Positions 4,431 to 5,896 of a DNA stretch of 5,896 nucleotides are shown piece by piece. This DNA is from DATHGT01 sp035317605 (GTDB lineage: Bacteria; Methylomirabilota; Methylomirabilia; Rokubacteriales; CSP1-6), in NCBI GenBank assembly GCA_035317605.1, contig DATHGT010000018.1, positions 1 to 5,896 on the forward strand, read 5' to 3'. The position numbers were made by a program, and so were the translations under genes. The notes under the pieces were generated by a model. The model was not told the origin of the DNA. It saw nothing but the letters and a program-made list of their open reading frames with translations, and did no database searches. Each line of letters starts with the position of its first letter. The first letter of the stretch is position 1.

Positions 4431-5896
4431 TGCCGCCCGCCGTCGAGCTCCGCGGCGTCGACAAGTGGTTCGGCGACGTCCACGCCAACCGCGACGTCTC
4501 GCTGACGATCGAGGGCGGGACCATCCACGGGCTCGTGGGCGAGAACGGCGCGGGCAAGTCCACGCTGATGGGCATTCTCTCCGGCTATCATCAGCCCGAT
4601 CGCGGCGAGGTCCTGGTGGGCGGGCGGCCGGTGACGATTCGCAGCGCCCAGGAAGCGCTGGCCCTCGGCATCGGAATGGTCCACCAGCATTTCATGCTCG
4701 TCGAGCCGTTCACCGTGCTCGAGAACGTCGTGCTCGGAGCGGAGCGCGGCTTTCGGCTGGATGCGGGACTCAAGCGCGCCCGCGCCGAGCTGCAGCGGTT
4801 GGCCCGCGACTATCATCTCGAAGTCGATCCGGACGCTCGCGTGGAGAGCCTCGGCGTGGGCGAGCGCCAGCGCGTGGAGATCCTCAAGGCCCTGCACCGC
4901 GGCGCCGACGTGCTGATCCTGGACGAACCCACCGCGGTGCTGACACCGCAGGAAGCCGATCACCTGTTCCGCATCCTTGGATCGCTCCGCGACGAGGGCA
5001 AGACCGTGGTGCTCGTCACCCACAAGCTGCGCGAGATCGCGGAAGCAACCGGCACGGTGACCGTGATGCGTCAGGGCCAGGTGGTCGCGACGGTGCCGAC
5101 GGCGGAGACGACCGCCGAGCGGCTCGCCGAGCTGATGGTCGGCCGCCGCGTGAGCTTGCGCGTCGACAAGTCGCCGGCGCGACCGGGCGAGCCCGTGCTC
5201 GAAGTCTCCGACCTGGTCGTGGAAGACGCGCTCGGTGTTCCGCGCGTCAACGGGGTGAGCTTCACGGTGCGATCGGGCGAGATCGTGGGCGTGGCCGGCG
5301 TCGCCGGCAACGGTCAGTCCGAGCTGCTCGAAGCGCTGGCCGGGATTCGCCCGGTGACGTCGGGTCGGATTCGATGGAAGGGACGCGAGCTGGCCGACGC
5401 CGAGCGCTCACCACGTGATGTCCGACGGCTCGGCCTCGCCCACGTCCCGGAAGACCGCCAGCGCACCGGCCTGATCATGCCGTTCGCCGCGCAGGACAGC
5501 GCGATCCTCGGCTATCACGCCGAGCCCGCGTACAACGGCGTGATCGGCCTCCGCCGCGGCGCCATCGCGTCGAGCTTCAAGCGGCAAGCCGAGGAGTACG
5601 ACATCCGCCCCCGAAGCGGCGCGCGCCGCACGTCGTCGTTCTCCGGCGGCAACCAGCAAAAGATCGTGCTGGCCCGCGAGCTCGACCGTCACCCGGACCT
5701 ATTGCTCGTCGGCCAGCCCACCCGCGGCGTCGACATCGGCGCCAGCGAGCTGATCCACCGCCGCCTGGTCGCGTTGCGTGATGCGGGCAAAGCCATCCTG
5801 CTGGTCTCGGTCGAGCTGGACGAGATCCTCGCCCTGTCCGACCGCATCCTGGTCATGCACGCCGGCCGCCTCGTCGGCGACGTGACGTCGGACGCG
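4430..5896 (+). CDS. tandem-domain ABC transporter ATPase for the BMP importer (3' end cut)
   Basis: An uninterrupted frame of 489 codons from GTG to the window edge, with no stop; family members are roughly 500-520 residues, so only a short tail is missing. It powers uptake through the BMP-type importer. Domain 1 has Walker A GENGAGKS (37-44), Q-loop Q86 in VHQHF, an altered signature LGVGERQ (141-147), Walker B VLILDEPT (161-168) and H-loop H198. Domain 2 has a P-loop-like VAGNGQSE (291-298) with Q in place of the Walker lysine, signature FSGGNQQ (404-410), VGQPTRGVD (427-435) with Q for the catalytic Glu, and no H-loop His (LLVSVELDEI). These changes are familiar in YufO/RbsA-like tandem ATPases, so only the first domain is expected to hydrolyse ATP efficiently. 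GTG is the only sensible start, because the first in-frame ATG follows Walker A. The one-base TAGTG overlap indicates coupling. Permease genes should follow beyond the window. Confidence 0.93.
   Translation, partial: MPPAVELRGVDKWFGDVHANRDVSLTIEGGTIHGLVGENGAGKSTLMGILSGYHQPDRGEVLVGGRPVTIRSAQEALALGIGMVHQHFMLVEPFTVLENVVLGAERGFRLDAGLKRARAELQRLARDYHLEVDPDARVESLGVGERQRVEILKALHRGADVLILDEPTAVLTPQEADHLFRILGSLRDEGKTVVLVTHKLREIAEATGTVTVMRQGQVVATVPTAETTAERLAELMVGRRVSLRVDKSPARPGEPVLEVSDLVVEDALGVPRVNGVSFTVRSGEIVGVAGVAGNGQSELLEALAGIRPVTSGRIRWKGRELADAERSPRDVRRLGLAHVPEDRQRTGLIMPFAAQDSAILGYHAEPAYNGVIGLRRGAIASSFKRQAEEYDIRPRSGARRTSSFSGGNQQKIVLARELDRHPDLLLVGQPTRGVDIGASELIHRRLVALRDAGKAILLVSVELDEILALSDRILVMHAGRLVGDVTSDA

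Noticed and set aside
4415..5023. Minus-strand open frame antisense to the ATPase
   Set aside because: The opposite strand has clear Walker and signature motifs; this frame has none.
4465..5418. 317-codon plus-strand open frame over the ATPase
   Set aside because: It is Arg-rich and out of frame. The GTG frame at 4430 encodes every ABC ATPase motif across the same bases.

Overview
The window is GC-rich and densely coded, with third-codon positions dominated by G and C and long spurious open frames opposite the real genes. It looks like chromosomal DNA of a Gram-negative-type bacterium, because two products carry Sec signal peptides without a lipobox, as expected for periplasmic proteins. The style would fit proteobacterial, Rokubacteria-like or Methylomirabilota-like soil lineages. 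That placement is an impression from protein style and base composition, not something the sequence proves. No tRNA, rRNA, CRISPR array, insertion sequence or other mobile-element signature was seen.

Layout. (1) Positions 1-189 form the control region of a minus-strand gene that leaves the window on the left. Its start codon is at 3-1, with a very strong Shine-Dalgarno, an approximately 80-base leader with possible hairpins, and a near-consensus sigma70-type promoter at 93-120. (2) Positions 190-3307 hold three tightly packed minus-strand genes. In order of transcription they encode an exported e(P4)-type acid phosphatase/5'-nucleotidase (2456-3307), a HisC-like PLP aminotransferase (1389-2459) and a cytochrome P450 (190-1383). 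The first two overlap by an ATGA, and the last two are 5 bases apart. (3) Positions 3308-3437 are a 130-base divergent intergenic region with a perfect 12-base palindrome and a candidate promoter for the plus strand. (4) Positions 3438-5896 begin a plus-strand operon for a BMP/PnrA-type substrate-binding protein and its tandem ATPase, which overlap by one base. The ATPase gene runs off the right edge. Its GTG start and missing stop make it easy to overlook in ORF calling.

How the genes may work together. BMP-family ABC importers typically carry nucleosides, and e(P4)-type enzymes remove phosphate from nucleotides (including NMN) outside the inner membrane. Divergent placement suggests that the phosphatase makes a nucleoside and the importer takes it up. 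The P450 and aminotransferase, co-transcribed with the phosphatase, would then act in the cytoplasm, perhaps on the same imported molecule. The first half of this model rests on known family functions; the second half is inference. The membrane permeases of the importer and the P450's redox partners are not in the window.
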